From assembly GCF_038725785.1 (NCBI RefSeq), contig NZ_CP109796.1, positions 4,402,001 to 4,466,000 of the forward strand: a DNA stretch of 64,000 bases, read 5' to 3'. The notes beneath the pieces are model-generated. The model was not told where the DNA came from and made no database searches. It was given only the letters and a program-made list of their open reading frames with translations. This DNA is from Termitidicoccus mucosus (GTDB lineage Bacteria; Verrucomicrobiota; Verrucomicrobiia; Opitutales; Opitutaceae). Shown one piece after another: positions 47,271-59,600 of this stretch. Position numbers and translations under genes: made by a program. How positions within the stretch are numbered: position 1 is the first letter of the stretch; each line of letters starts with the position of its first letter.

Positions 47271-47419
47271 CTCCGGCAGTATGGAAATGCAAAGGTTTTT
47301 CCTTCTGTCACCAGAATGTCTTTTCCACTTGCCACAGCGTTCAATTTTGCCGGCTGCATGCGCAGCGGGGCGAACGCTACTGCAAGTAATCCGGGCAATG
47401 GGGCTGATCGCGTAATCTT

Positions 47420-47449
47420 TTGTTACATAAATAGTTTTAATTCTATAGC
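47420..47449 (+). promoter_or_regulatory. Candidate proximal promoter of AT3 (weakened -10)
   Basis: TTGTTA (47420-47425) followed after 18 nt by TATAGC (47444-47449). The AT2 copy has TATAAT at this place, so this promoter may be weaker. Confidence 0.35.
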
Positions 47450-47678
47450 CGGAATAACTGCGCAAAGCGCAAAAGGCATACGTTGGCCGGTATGGATACG
47501 CGGCGGCCACGGAGGGATCGCGCCGCGCCGCGATTTGATGCCGGTGAGACATCAGGGCTGCATGCACCCCCTGCATCCGCGTTCGTCGGCTCCACGACCC
47601 TGTCTCTTCGCCTAGGAAATCGCAGAAGAGCCAAGCCTGCCAATGACCGCAGCATCACTTTCATATTGTAAAAATAAA

Positions 47679-50600
47679 ATGAATATAGCCCCTCACGCTC
47701 TCCGTCTCACGGTTGCAGCTCTTCTGGCTTCCATCCTCTGGACACCCGCCCTTCGCGCCCAGGTTTCCGGCACTTTCACCGGCTCCGGCACAAACTGGGC
47801 CGACGCCGCCAATTGGACTGGCGGCACCCCCGGTTCCGCCGCAGGCGACTCCGCCATCCTCAACCTCTCCGCCAACCCCGCGCTCGCGAACAAGACCATC
47901 TCGCTCGCCGGCGCCGGCACGGGCGTCACCCTCGGCACGCTCGCCGTCATCGGCCCCAACTCCGTTGACCCCTTGCGCTCGCTCACCCTCGGTGCCACCG
48001 CCTCGCCCTCGCTCGTCTTCGACAGCGGCGCCGTTGGCACGCCCGCCGCGCTCTCACTCTCCGGCGGCATCAACCTCCGCATCGCCGCGGACATCACCAC
48101 GCTCTCCGACCTCGCCGTCAGCAACAACTCCGCCGTCCTCGGCAAAATCACCCTCCTCGGCGCGCTCGACGCCTCCGGGCGCACCGTCACCTTCTACAAC
48201 GACACCGGTCCCGCCGACATCACCGTTTCCGGCGCGCTCACCGCCGCCTCGCTCGTCAAGAACGGCGTCGGCAAACTCATCCTCAACGGCCCCGCCGCCT
48301 CCATCGCCGGCCCCGTCAACCTCAACGCCGGCACCCTCGTCATCGGTGCGAACAACGTCCTCGGCTCCGGTGCGCTCACCCTCGGTGCCGCCGCCTCGGA
48401 AAAACGCCTTCACCTCGCTGGCGACGCCGACCGCTCCCTCTCCAACTCCCTCGACCTCTCCGCCTCCGACCTCATCGTCAGTCGCGAGGACGCCAACACC
48501 GCGCTCACCCTCCGCACCCTCACCCTCGCTCCCGCCGCCGCCTCGCTCACCTCCCTCGGCTCCGGCACCCGCACCCTCAACGTGGGCGCCTTCACCGGCC
48601 TCGCCCTCGGCGCAAACCAGTCCTTCTCCGGCGGCACCCTCCTCAAGCAAGGCTCCGGCGTCCTCACCCTCGGCGGCGCGGACAGCACCTTCTCCGCGCT
48701 CGATATCCGCGCCGGCAGCGTCGTCGGCTACCTCTCCGCTTCCTCGCTCTCTCTCGGCGGCGGCACCGGTCTCTTCGGCTCCGGCACCATCCGCGTGTCC
48801 GGCGGCAGCTCCGTCCTCGAAGTCCGCGGCTCGAATCCCGCCAACACCCTCGACCTCATCGCCGGCGCGTCCATCACCCTCTCCGACCACGCCACCTTCC
48901 GCCTGGCCAACGCCACCCTCCGGCTCCTCGGCGGCTCCATCGACCTCGGCGCCGACGGCCTTTTCGATTTCAACGGCAATGTCGTCCTCGGCAGCACCGC
49001 CATTTCCAACGCCCCCGCCTCCGGCTTCGATTTCGCGGGCAACGTCGCCTTCCACGACTCCCTCACCGGCATCGCTGGCAACGCCTCCTACCTCATCAAC
49101 CTCTCCGGCACCGGCGCGCAGACCCTCTCCCGCGTCGCTGACAACGGCGCCGCCTCCCCCGGCACGGTTTCCGTCTCCGCCACCCTCGCCAAGACCGGCA
49201 CCGGCGCGCTCACCCTCGATTCCTCCATCACCCAGCTCCAACTCGCCAACGCCCTCCGGCTCGACGCCGGCACGCTCATCCTCACCCGCGCCGGCCAGCT
49301 TTACACCAACAGCGACTTCACCTTCACCGGCAGGGACACCGCCTCCGTGCGCCTCGGCGGTTTCGACCAGTCCATCGGCGAGGCCAACATCGCCTCCGGT
49401 GCCACCGGCGTTTTCGCCCTCGGTGGTGACCGCTCCACCTCCACCAGCCTCATGCTCGCCTCTATCGCCTTCGGCGACACCACTGGCATCCTCCGCATTC
49501 GCGACTACACCGACGGCACGCTCCTCGACGGCGCGCCCGACATCGTCGCCACCGCCCTCCCGCCCGTCGGCGCTGCGCTCAACCAAATCTGGTTCCACGG
49601 CTACAACAAAGGCGCGCAGATCGTCGGCACCAACGAGATCGCCCCTGCCAACGGCCTGCTCGACAGCTCGTGGACTTACGGTGCCGCCACGCTCAACTGG
49701 TTTGCCGCCGCCAACTGGCGCTCCGCCAATTCCTCCGACATCGACTCCTACAACATCCCCAACTCCCCGGGCGCGATTGCCAGACTTAGTGACATCGGCG
49801 GCGCTCTTTATGGTCAGAGAATTCTGTTTGGCTCGCAAAACGTGACGGTAGGCCAGCTTCTCAGCAGCAGTGACGGGGTGGCTATCGGCGATAGCGCCAC
49901 TTCAGGCGGCTATCTCATTTTTGACAGCGGCGTCACTGGCTCCGCCGCCATTTGGGGCGGGGGCGCTCGAAGCAGCTTGCCAAGGGTACTCCTGAAAAGT
50001 GATTTGATTAAGACCGGCTATACCAGCGTCTATGACAGCATCGGCAACATCAGCGACGATTTTGCCGAGTCCGGCATCGCGCGGAAAATTATTCTCAAAA
50101 GCGGCATCTATCTTAATCTTGGCGCCAACAATATCGCCAACTCATTCACCGGCGGCGTGGATTTGGAAAACACTGCCCAAATCAGAATCTCCCCATCCGC
50201 GAACGCCGGCTACACCAGCGGCACTTGGCTGGGCAGCGGCAGAGTGAATATTCTGGCCGGCACCGCCAGTGTCTATGGGCAGTCGGGCGACACCAGAAAC
50301 CCGGCTTACATGATCCGCCTAACCAACGAACTGGTGCTCAACGGCAATTTGAACACCGGCTCCATCATTTGGGATTACGCCGGCGATGTGGACTTGAGCG
50401 CCACGCGCACCATCAACGTCGCCATCGCCACGAGTTCCGCCAATTATCAAAACTCCGACTCGGCGATTTTCGGCAAGGACTTTAATTTTACCGGCACCGG
50501 CGGGCTGGTTTTCACCGGCGCATATAACAAGCGTTTGCTCAGCCCCGACCACGACTTCACCGGCGGCCTGTCCGCCAACCTCGGCACCCTCTGGGGCGAC

Positions 50601-53600
50601 GCCATCAATGCCACCGGCAACGAAGTGACGCTCGGCGCTCTGGACGCGGGCAAAAACCCGCTCGGCCCCGGTAACATCACCGTCAACCCCACCGGCGCCA
50701 ACATCGCCAACATTTTCGTGGTGAACGCCGCCAAGACCACCCTCGCCGGCGGCACGATCAACCTCGGCACCACCGCCAACGGCACCGTCGGCGTGCTCCA
50801 CGGCGACACTTACTTGAGCGGCGGCGTCATCACCGGCAACGGTTACTTCCGCACCGACGGGGACCTGTGGTTCGACGGTGCCAATGTCGCCGCCGGCAAT
50901 TTCTCCTTCATGGGCGACTCGCTCACCAAAAAAATCCGCTCCACCACTCCCGGCGCGACCGTCGCGGTCAACAACCTCCTCAAGGACGGCGCCGGCACCG
51001 CCACGATTGACACCAGCATCACGAGCCTGACCGCCGGCACGCTCACCGTCAACGGCGGCGTCTTCGCGCTCGGCGCGGCCAACCAGCTTACGGCCGGCGC
51101 GCTGGCGCTGAACGGCGGCGTGTTTGACACCGGCGGCTATACCAACAACGGCATCGCATCACTGAACCTGCTGGCCGATTCCTCGCTGCAACTCGGCGCG
51201 GGCGGCGGCTTGCACTTCAACACCTCCGGCACCGGCGCCGGCTGGACGTCGGGGGCGTCGCTCGTCATTCAAAACAACACCGGCATATGGAATGATTATC
51301 TTTCCGGCGGCTCCTACGTGCGCTTTGCCACCGACGTAAGCCTGTTGTCGAACTCACTGGCCCAGTCCCTGCAAAACATCGCCTTCACCGGCTACGAGAG
51401 CGGCGCGCAAATCCATCAGGACGGGAGTTACTATTATTTGCTCCCCGACGCCGCGCCCACGGTCGAGTGGACGGGCGGCGCGGGCACCGCCGACACCAAG
51501 TGGAGCACCGGTGGCAACTGGCTCCTCAACGGCGTGCCCAGTGGCGCGGGTATCAGCGTGTCCTTCCGCGACCTCGACGCCGGCATCGGCACGAAGGGCA
51601 TCAACGTGGACGGCGCCTACACCCTTGGTCGTCTGAACCTCCAAGCCACGCCGCGTTTCACGCTCGACGGCAGCGGCACCCTCATTTTCTCCAACACCGG
51701 CGGCCTCAACGCCGTCATCAACAGCAGCGGCGGCTCGCAGGGCGTCACGGCGGCATGGCGGCTCGACTCCGACACCGACCTCAACCTCGCCACGCCCCGC
51801 GCCGCCGGGCAGTTTGAGTTGCGCAACGCGATCAGCGGCGCCGGCAATCTCGACCTCAACGGCGCGAACACCGCCATCATCTTCGGTGGAACCAACGCCG
51901 CATGGTCGGGCAACCTGATCTGGGACACGCCGACGCAGCGGCTGCGCGTCACCGCCAACGGCACGCCCCTCACCGGCTCCGGCACCTTCCTCATCGGCGC
52001 GCCCGGCGCGTCGGGCGACACCTTTTATATTGAAGCCTACGGCGCGGCGCGCACCGTCACCCTCGCCGGCGGCGCGGTGCTCAACAGCAATTTGTATCTC
52101 GCGCAAAACTCCGACGGCGCGACTGCCAACGGCGGATTGTATGATCTGACGCTGACGGGTGATTTGGAACTGGGCGGCAGCGGGACGCGGACTATTACCG
52201 TCGAAATTTTAAGCGAAAGCGGCGTGAACTCATCTTTGATTTTGAACGGCGTGGTGAGCGGCAGCGCCGGCATTATCAAACAGGGCGGCGGCTGGCTGCG
52301 TTTGAACAAAACCAACACCTTCACCGGCGATTTCACGTGGACGGGAGGCCAGGTGTATCTCGGCGCGGACAACGCGCTGGGGACGGGCGCATTCCGTCCG
52401 AACATCAGCACCGACTCCAGAAACATGACGACGGTCGGGACGGGCGTGAAGCTGGGCAATCAAATTATCAACAGTGCCGGCAGGACGCTGGCCATGAGTG
52501 GTATTTTCTATTGGAACGCCGACAGCAGTGCGGTTGGCAACAGTCAACTGAACGGGAATTTGAGCATCACTGGCGGAACGCATATCTTTGGTAAGGATCA
52601 TGTGATTGAAGGCGTCGGTTCTCTCACCCGCAGCACCTTCTGGTTTCTGGGCGGGGGGAACATTAACACGGGGAATACCGAGCAGACCTATGGCGGTGTT
52701 TATGTGATAGGCGCGAGTTCCACCAAGGACGCTGGCGGCAATGTCATCAAAGGCCCGCTGGGCGTCGGCGCGTATAACACCGGCGGCAATTCTGTCACCG
52801 GTGGCGGCCTCTACGTTTTCAACGACAGCGGCACCGAGCAGCGCCTGGGCAATACGATTGTCTTTGGCTCCAATCTGACCCGCGGCATTAATTTCCTCGG
52901 CGCGTCCGGCGCCTTGAACGCCATCGTCAACGGCTCGGCGACGCCGAACATGGCGACCACGCTGGTGCTCGACGCCAACACGCTGACGCTGCGCGCCGGC
53001 GGCAACGCCAGCGTCATCAACGCCAACGCCGGCATCCTCCGCATCGAGTCGCAGATAAAGGATGCTTCCAGCTCCGACCCCGGCATCATCGCCAAAGGCG
53101 GCGCGGGCACCCTCGAACTCACCAACCTGACCAACGAAATCTCCGGCGGCATCGAGGCGCGCAGCGGCACCGTCCGCTACGACGCCGCCACCCACGACCC
53201 CGCAAACGACGACATCCAGATCGGCACCGGCGCGACCGGCGACACCGCCTTCGGTGCCGGCGTCCTGTCCACCAAGACCGCCGACGGCACTGGCAACGCC
53301 GGCGCCATCGAGGTGATCGCCGCCGTCGGCGGCACCGTCACCATCAACGGTGGAGGCGGCGTCATCCTCAACAACAACGGCCGCTTCATCGTCACCGGCA
53401 GCGACGTGACGACCGTCCTCGCCAACGGCGGCGCGCTCACCAGCACGAGCGCGGCCGGGCAGGAAGGCACGCTCGTGGCCGGCCTCGTGCAAACGACCAG
53501 CTACACCCTCGGCGTGAAGCTCGCCGCCGCGGACTGGGAGCTCGGCTCCGGCACCGTGAACCTCGCCCGCGCCGACCTCCTGTCCGGCGTGCAAAACCTC

Positions 53601-56600
53601 CATTTCGCCGACGGCAGCCGCCTGAACATCAATCAAAAGACGCAGACCATCGCCGGCGCCATCAGCGTCACCGGCACCGCCATCATCGACGTGTCCGGCG
53701 GCACCCCGTCAAACCCGGTTTCCATCCTCACCGGCGCCATCACCGTCGATCCGGCCACCGGCTTTCTCACCTTCCTCGGCTGGGATGCCGACCCGATTAC
53801 CGGCCTCGGCTCCACGCTCATCCGCACCACCCTCGCCGAAGGCTATGTCATCGAAAACATAAAGCTCGGCACGAACGCCGCCACCGCCGCCGTGGCCCAG
53901 CGCAACGACGCCGGCATCCGCGTGCTCCTGCCTTTCGACCAGATTTTCATCTGGGACGGACAGGCCGCCAACGGCCAGTGGACGACGGACAACTGGATGA
54001 AGCAGGATAGCCTGCACCTGCCCTCCACTCAGCCCGACGCCAAGGGCGCGCTCGTGACCTTCGACACCGACCGCGCGGCCCTCGGCAACGCAACCATCAC
54101 CGTGCCCGGCGCGCGCCGCCTCAACAACCTCGTTTTCACCGGCACCGCCGACGAGGATTTCGCCATCGCCGGCCCCGGCACGCTCGTCTTTCAAGGCCTC
54201 ACCTCCACCGCCGAGGGCTTTGTCACGCAAACCGGCGTGAGCGACATCACCATCGGCGCCGCCATCGACCTCGAATACGACGACACCGCCTCGCTCGGCA
54301 AAAACCTCGTCATCGAGCAAAACGGCGCCGGCGCCCTCATTTTTAACGGAAAAATCGACGGTCCCGACTCGCGCGTGACCGTGACCGGCACGGGTGCGGG
54401 TGCGGTCGTGTTCAACGCGCAGAACACCTTTTCCAAGGCGTTCGTCCTCGAGTCGGGCAACGTCTGGCTCGGCGTCGATGGCACCGCCGGCGCCGGCGGC
54501 CCGCTCGGCTACGGCGACATCACCATCAAGAGCGGCACCCTGCGCGGCGTAAACGCCGGCGCGACCATCGCCGCCTACGCCGACGCCGACCGCGTGCTCC
54601 AGCGCGGCTATATCCTCGACGGCAGCCTCGCCAAGGCCGGCTCCCGCGCCCTCGCGCTTGCCGGCGGCGGCACGCTCGCGTCGAGCTCGACGGTCGCCGC
54701 CATCGACGCCGGGGGCACGCTTGCCCTCGGCACCGCCACGCACGAGCTCGCGCTCGGCGCGCACACGCTCACCGCCGCCGGCGCGGGCGTCGTCCGCCTC
54801 GACGGCGCGCTCACCGGCGCGGGCCACCTCGTGCAGGCCGGCCCCGGCGCGCTCGTCGTCAACGTCGCCAGCCAGCACACCGGCACGACGACCGTGACCG
54901 GCGGCACCCTCGCGCTCGCCGCAGCCAACGCCATCGCCAGCAGCACGGCGGTGGTGGTGGACGGCGTGCTCGCGGCCACCGGCACGCAGACGCTGAACAA
55001 CCTCGCCGGCACCGCCGCGACCGGCACGATTTCCAATTCCACATTGTTGCTCCTCAATTCCTCGCTCGCCACGACCTACGACGGCGCCATCACCGGCGCG
55101 GGCAGCATCGAAAAAACCGGCGCGGCCACGCTCACCCTCGCCGGCACGAACACCTTCACCGGCACCGTCACGGTGAACAACGGCCTGCTCGCCATTACCG
55201 GCTGGACGGGCACCACTGGCGCGAGCGGCACGAGCAGCATCAACGGCACCGGCAGCGTCGCGCTGACCGGCACGTGGTATGCGGCCACCAATTTCATCAT
55301 GACCGGAACCACCGCGCTCGACATCAGCGGCGGCGGGCGGCTGGAAAACACCGTCGGCAACGGCACGGTGAAGGTGGGTGTCACCGAGGGTGCGAACGCC
55401 GCCGTCACCCTGGGCGGCGACGCCGTGTGGCTGCGCACGGCGAACGCGCAGTTCGACCTCGGCTACGGTGCCAGCGCCACCGGCAGCGTCATCATCACCG
55501 GCCACGCGCGACTGCTGAACCAGTCCCCCGGCGGCAACTGGACGAACATCGGCGGCGGTGTCAATTCGCTCGGCACCGTCACCATCAGCGGCAACGGCTG
55601 GTGGCACGAGGCGTCCAACGTGACGCTCGGCTATCTGGGCGACGGCGTGTTGAACATCAGCGAGAGCGGCAGCTTCACCCCGGCGAAGGCGCTGTATCTG
55701 GGCGGCGAGCCGAATGACGCGCCCACCGCCGCCGCCAGCGGCACCGTGAACATCAGCGGCGGCCTGCTGCAGGCGGCGGGGCTGGTCGAGGTCGGCTCGC
55801 ACGGCCACGGCGCGCTCAACATCAGCGGCAGCGGCGTCGTCCGCACCGGCAGCCATCTTTCCATCGGCGACGACGGCACCGCGACCGGCGAGGTGAACGT
55901 CAGCGGCAACGGATTGCTTGATGCGGCCGGCGATGTGTTCACCGGCGCCGCCGGCACGGGCGCGCTCACCATCGCGGGCAGCGGCAGCGTGACCGCTGGC
56001 GGCGCGTATTCCCAAAACGCAAGCAGCACGCTCACGCTCAGCTACTCGGGCGCGCCCGCGAATCGCGGCGCGTTCATCACCGCCGCGAGCGGCACGCTCG
56101 ACGGCGCGCTGGCGGTGGCCCATTTCACCGGCACGTTCTCCGACGCGGTGCTCAGCGGCACGAAGTTTTCTGACATGAACCTGGCGGGCGTGACCGGCAC
56201 GCTCATCCACGCGACCGCCGGCACGCTGGCGGGCGACTTCGCCACGATCGCCGGCTCCGGCTCCAGCCCGGTGGACTATATTTATCAGGGCGCCTACAAG
56301 AGCGCGGACGGCCATGATTACGTGCTCGCCGCGGATCTCTCGTGGCGCATCGGCGGCACGCTTGCGCACGGCGACTTCACCGTCGCGGGCGGCACGAGCT
56401 TCGATCTCGACATCGCGCTCAGCGACACCACCGCCAACACCGCCCAAAACTGGAACGGCGACACGCTCACCAAAAAAGGCGCGGGCCTGCTGATTCTGAG
56501 TGCGAGCAACGCCTATTCCGGCACGACGGTGGTGGGCGCCGGGACGCTGCGTGCGACGCACCTCGGTGCGCTGGGCTCGTCCCTTGCGTCCGTTTCGTCC

Positions 56601-59600
56601 CTTGCGTCCTTGGAGCTGGCCGGCCTCAGCGGCACGCTCACGAACGCCCTGGCCGGCACCGGCACGCTGCGGGTGGCGGGCAGCGCCGACCTCGACTACC
56701 GGGGCGGGGCCTCCGGGTGGGCGGGCGTGACGCGGATCGACTCGGGCCGGCTCCGCGTGAACACCGTGCTGGGGACGGCGGCCTCGGCGCTGCAGGTTTA
56801 CGCCGGCGGCACGCTCGGGGGCGGCGGCACGCTGGGGGGCAATGTTTACCTCAACGCCGGCGGGCACCTCGCGCCGGGCAACAGCCCGGGGGTGACCACG
56901 ATCCTCGGCGACCTCGCGCTCGCCGACGGCGGGCACCTCGACTTCGAGCTGGGCGCGGTCACCAGCCCCGGGCACCTCGACCAGAGCGCGGCCGGCGTGA
57001 ACGACCGCATCGACGTGCACGGCAGCGTCGTCATGGGCGGGACGACGACGGTGAACCTCACCGGGACGGGCGCGGCGCTGGCGAAGGGTGAATACGACCT
57101 CATCCGCTACGGCCTCACCGGCGGCGCGCTTTCCGGCAGCGCCGGCAACCTCGCGTTCGGCACGTTCAACGGCGCGGCGGTCAGCGGCCTGGCCGACGCG
57201 GACAAGTTCCTGTTCAGCACGGCCGAGACCGGCTGGGTCAAGCTGCTCTACGACTTTGGCTACTTCACCTACTGGGACGGGGGCGACAACAGCGCCGGGC
57301 AGTGGACCAACGCCAGCGTGGAAGGCGGCTCCGGCACGTGGCACGCGCCGGGGGCGGCCAGCGCCTACACCGCGTGGAGCGGCAGCAACGGCGCGCCCAA
57401 CGGGGAATGGCTCGGCGCGCCCGCCGAGGCCGCGGGCTTCGCGATCTTCGGGGGGGCGAGCGGGACGGTCACGGTGGACAACACCGCCGCCGGCAGCTTC
57501 ACCGGCGGCACGATCGCCCTCAGCGGGGCGCAGTTCAAAACCGAAGGCTACCTGCTCACCGGCGGCACGCTGGCGACCGGCGGCACCGGCGCGGTGGTCT
57601 TCAACATGACCGCGGGGGCGACCATCGCGACGAGCCTCACCGGCACGCACGCGATCGAGAAGGCCGGCGCGGGCACGCTCACCCTGGCCGGCGCGAACAC
57701 CACCACCGGCACGATCGGCATCCTCGACGGCGCGCTGGTCATGACGCACACCGGCGCGCTGGGCTCCGGCGCGGTCGTCATCGGCGCGGGCTCCGGCGCG
57801 ACGGAAAAAGTCCTGCGCGTGGCCACCGGGGACATCGTGTTTGCCAGCACCCTCAGCGGCACCGGCGTCCTGCACGTTGACCTCGGTTCTTCAACTTCAA
57901 CTTTCAACTTCAACTCCAGCGCCGCAGGCGCTGGCTTCACGGGCACGGCGCTCTTCGAGACCGGCGCCTACGCGCTGGACAACAACGCGCTGGCCTCCGC
58001 CGCCGTGGTGCTGGGCACGGCCAACACGACGACGGTCGCCACCGGCACGCAGCGCCTGGGCAGCGGCAACCCCGGCGGCCTGAAGATCGACGGCGCGGAC
58101 GTGGTCTTCGCCTACACGACCGGCTCGCGGGCCGATGGGGTCATCCTCACCGACACGCTCGACGGCGCCAGCGGCACGATCACCGTCGCCAACAACCACG
58201 CCGCCACCGGCACGACCGGCCTTTTGGACCAGAACCTGCTCCGGCAGGACGAGGCCACGCTGGTGCGCCTGGTGAACGCATATTCCACCACCGGCACGAA
58301 CCTGGCGCTGGCCGGGGGCGGCACGACGACCGCCGCGGTGCGCGACGCCGGCAGCACGGTGACGGCCACCGCGACCTACACGCAGGCGCTCGACTACGCC
58401 ACCGGCGGCCCCGGCCTCTCCGTGAACTACGCGCTCACGCAGCTCGACCTGCTCGCCGGGCAGACCACGACGCTCTCCGGCGACGAGGCCGCGCCCGCCG
58501 GCGGGGCCGACTTCACCGCGCTCATCACCGGCTCCGGCAACCTGCAAATCGCCGCCAGCAACGCCCTCACCCTCAGCCACAGCAACGCCTACACCGGCAC
58601 GACGACGATCGCCAGCGGCACCGTGATCGCCGGTGCCGACGACGCGCTGGGCCGCACGTCCTTCCTGTCCCTTGAGTCCCTTGCGTCCTTTGACCTCGCG
58701 GGCCACTCGCAGACCCTCGCCAGCGGCAGCGTCACCGGCGCGCTCCTCGACAGCGTTGGCAGCGGCTCGCTCGGCGTGACCGGCCTGCTGGAGATCACCA
58801 GCGCCAACGCCGGCTTCGCCGCCAGTGTCGGCGTGACCGGCACGGCCGTGCTCCACCACACCTCCGCCCTCGGCGACAGCGGCACGCTGACCCTATGGAG
58901 CGCGGGCGGCCCGCCCGCTTCCGGCCTTGTCCGCCTCGACAACGCCACCGGCACCCTTTCAAAAGCAATCGCCGGCAGCGGCACCGTCGCGCTGGCGAAC
59001 AGCAGCAGCGTGGCGCTGACCGGGACGAACACGCTCTCCGGCGCGTGGACCGTCGCCGCCGCTAGCGCGCTCAGCGCGAGCTCGACCGCAAACCTCGGCC
59101 TCGCCGGCATCCTCCTCGACGGCCGGCTCACGGTCGCGAACGCCGCGAACGAAACCCTCGGCAACGCCCTCACCGGCACCGGCACTTTTAACAAAACCGC
59201 CGCCGGCAACCTGACCATCAGCCAGTCGAACACCTTCGCCGGGAGCGCCGGCATCCTTGCCGGCACCCTGACGCTCGCCGACCTCGGCGGCCTCGGCTCC
59301 GCAACCATCGCGAACAGCTCCACGCTCGACCTCGCCGGCACCGGCGCCTTCGCCAACGCCGTCAGCGGCACGGGCGTGACCGTCGCCAGCGGCGGCGTGA
59401 GCCTGCGCGGGGCGAACACGGGCTTCACCGGCACGCTCAGCGTGACCGGCACGGCGGACATCACCGCCAGCACGCAAATCGGCGGCACCGGGGCGAAGGT
59501 GGTCATCGCCGCCGGCGGCGAACTGGCCACGACCGCGACCACCTTTGTCCACGCGCTGGCCGGCAGCGGCGTCCTCGCGGTGAATGCGTCCACGAACGGC

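Larger units (their letters stand above)
47073..47678 (+). promoter_or_regulatory. Long conserved leader of AT3 (homologous to AT2 leader)
   Basis: Matches the AT2 leader (27620-26981, minus strand) over its full length, starting at a GCGCAGGATGCG segment and ending CACTTTCATATTGTAAAAAT just before the ATG. Scattered substitutions and small indels show that it is an older duplicate. No conserved reading frame is apparent. Confidence 0.75.
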
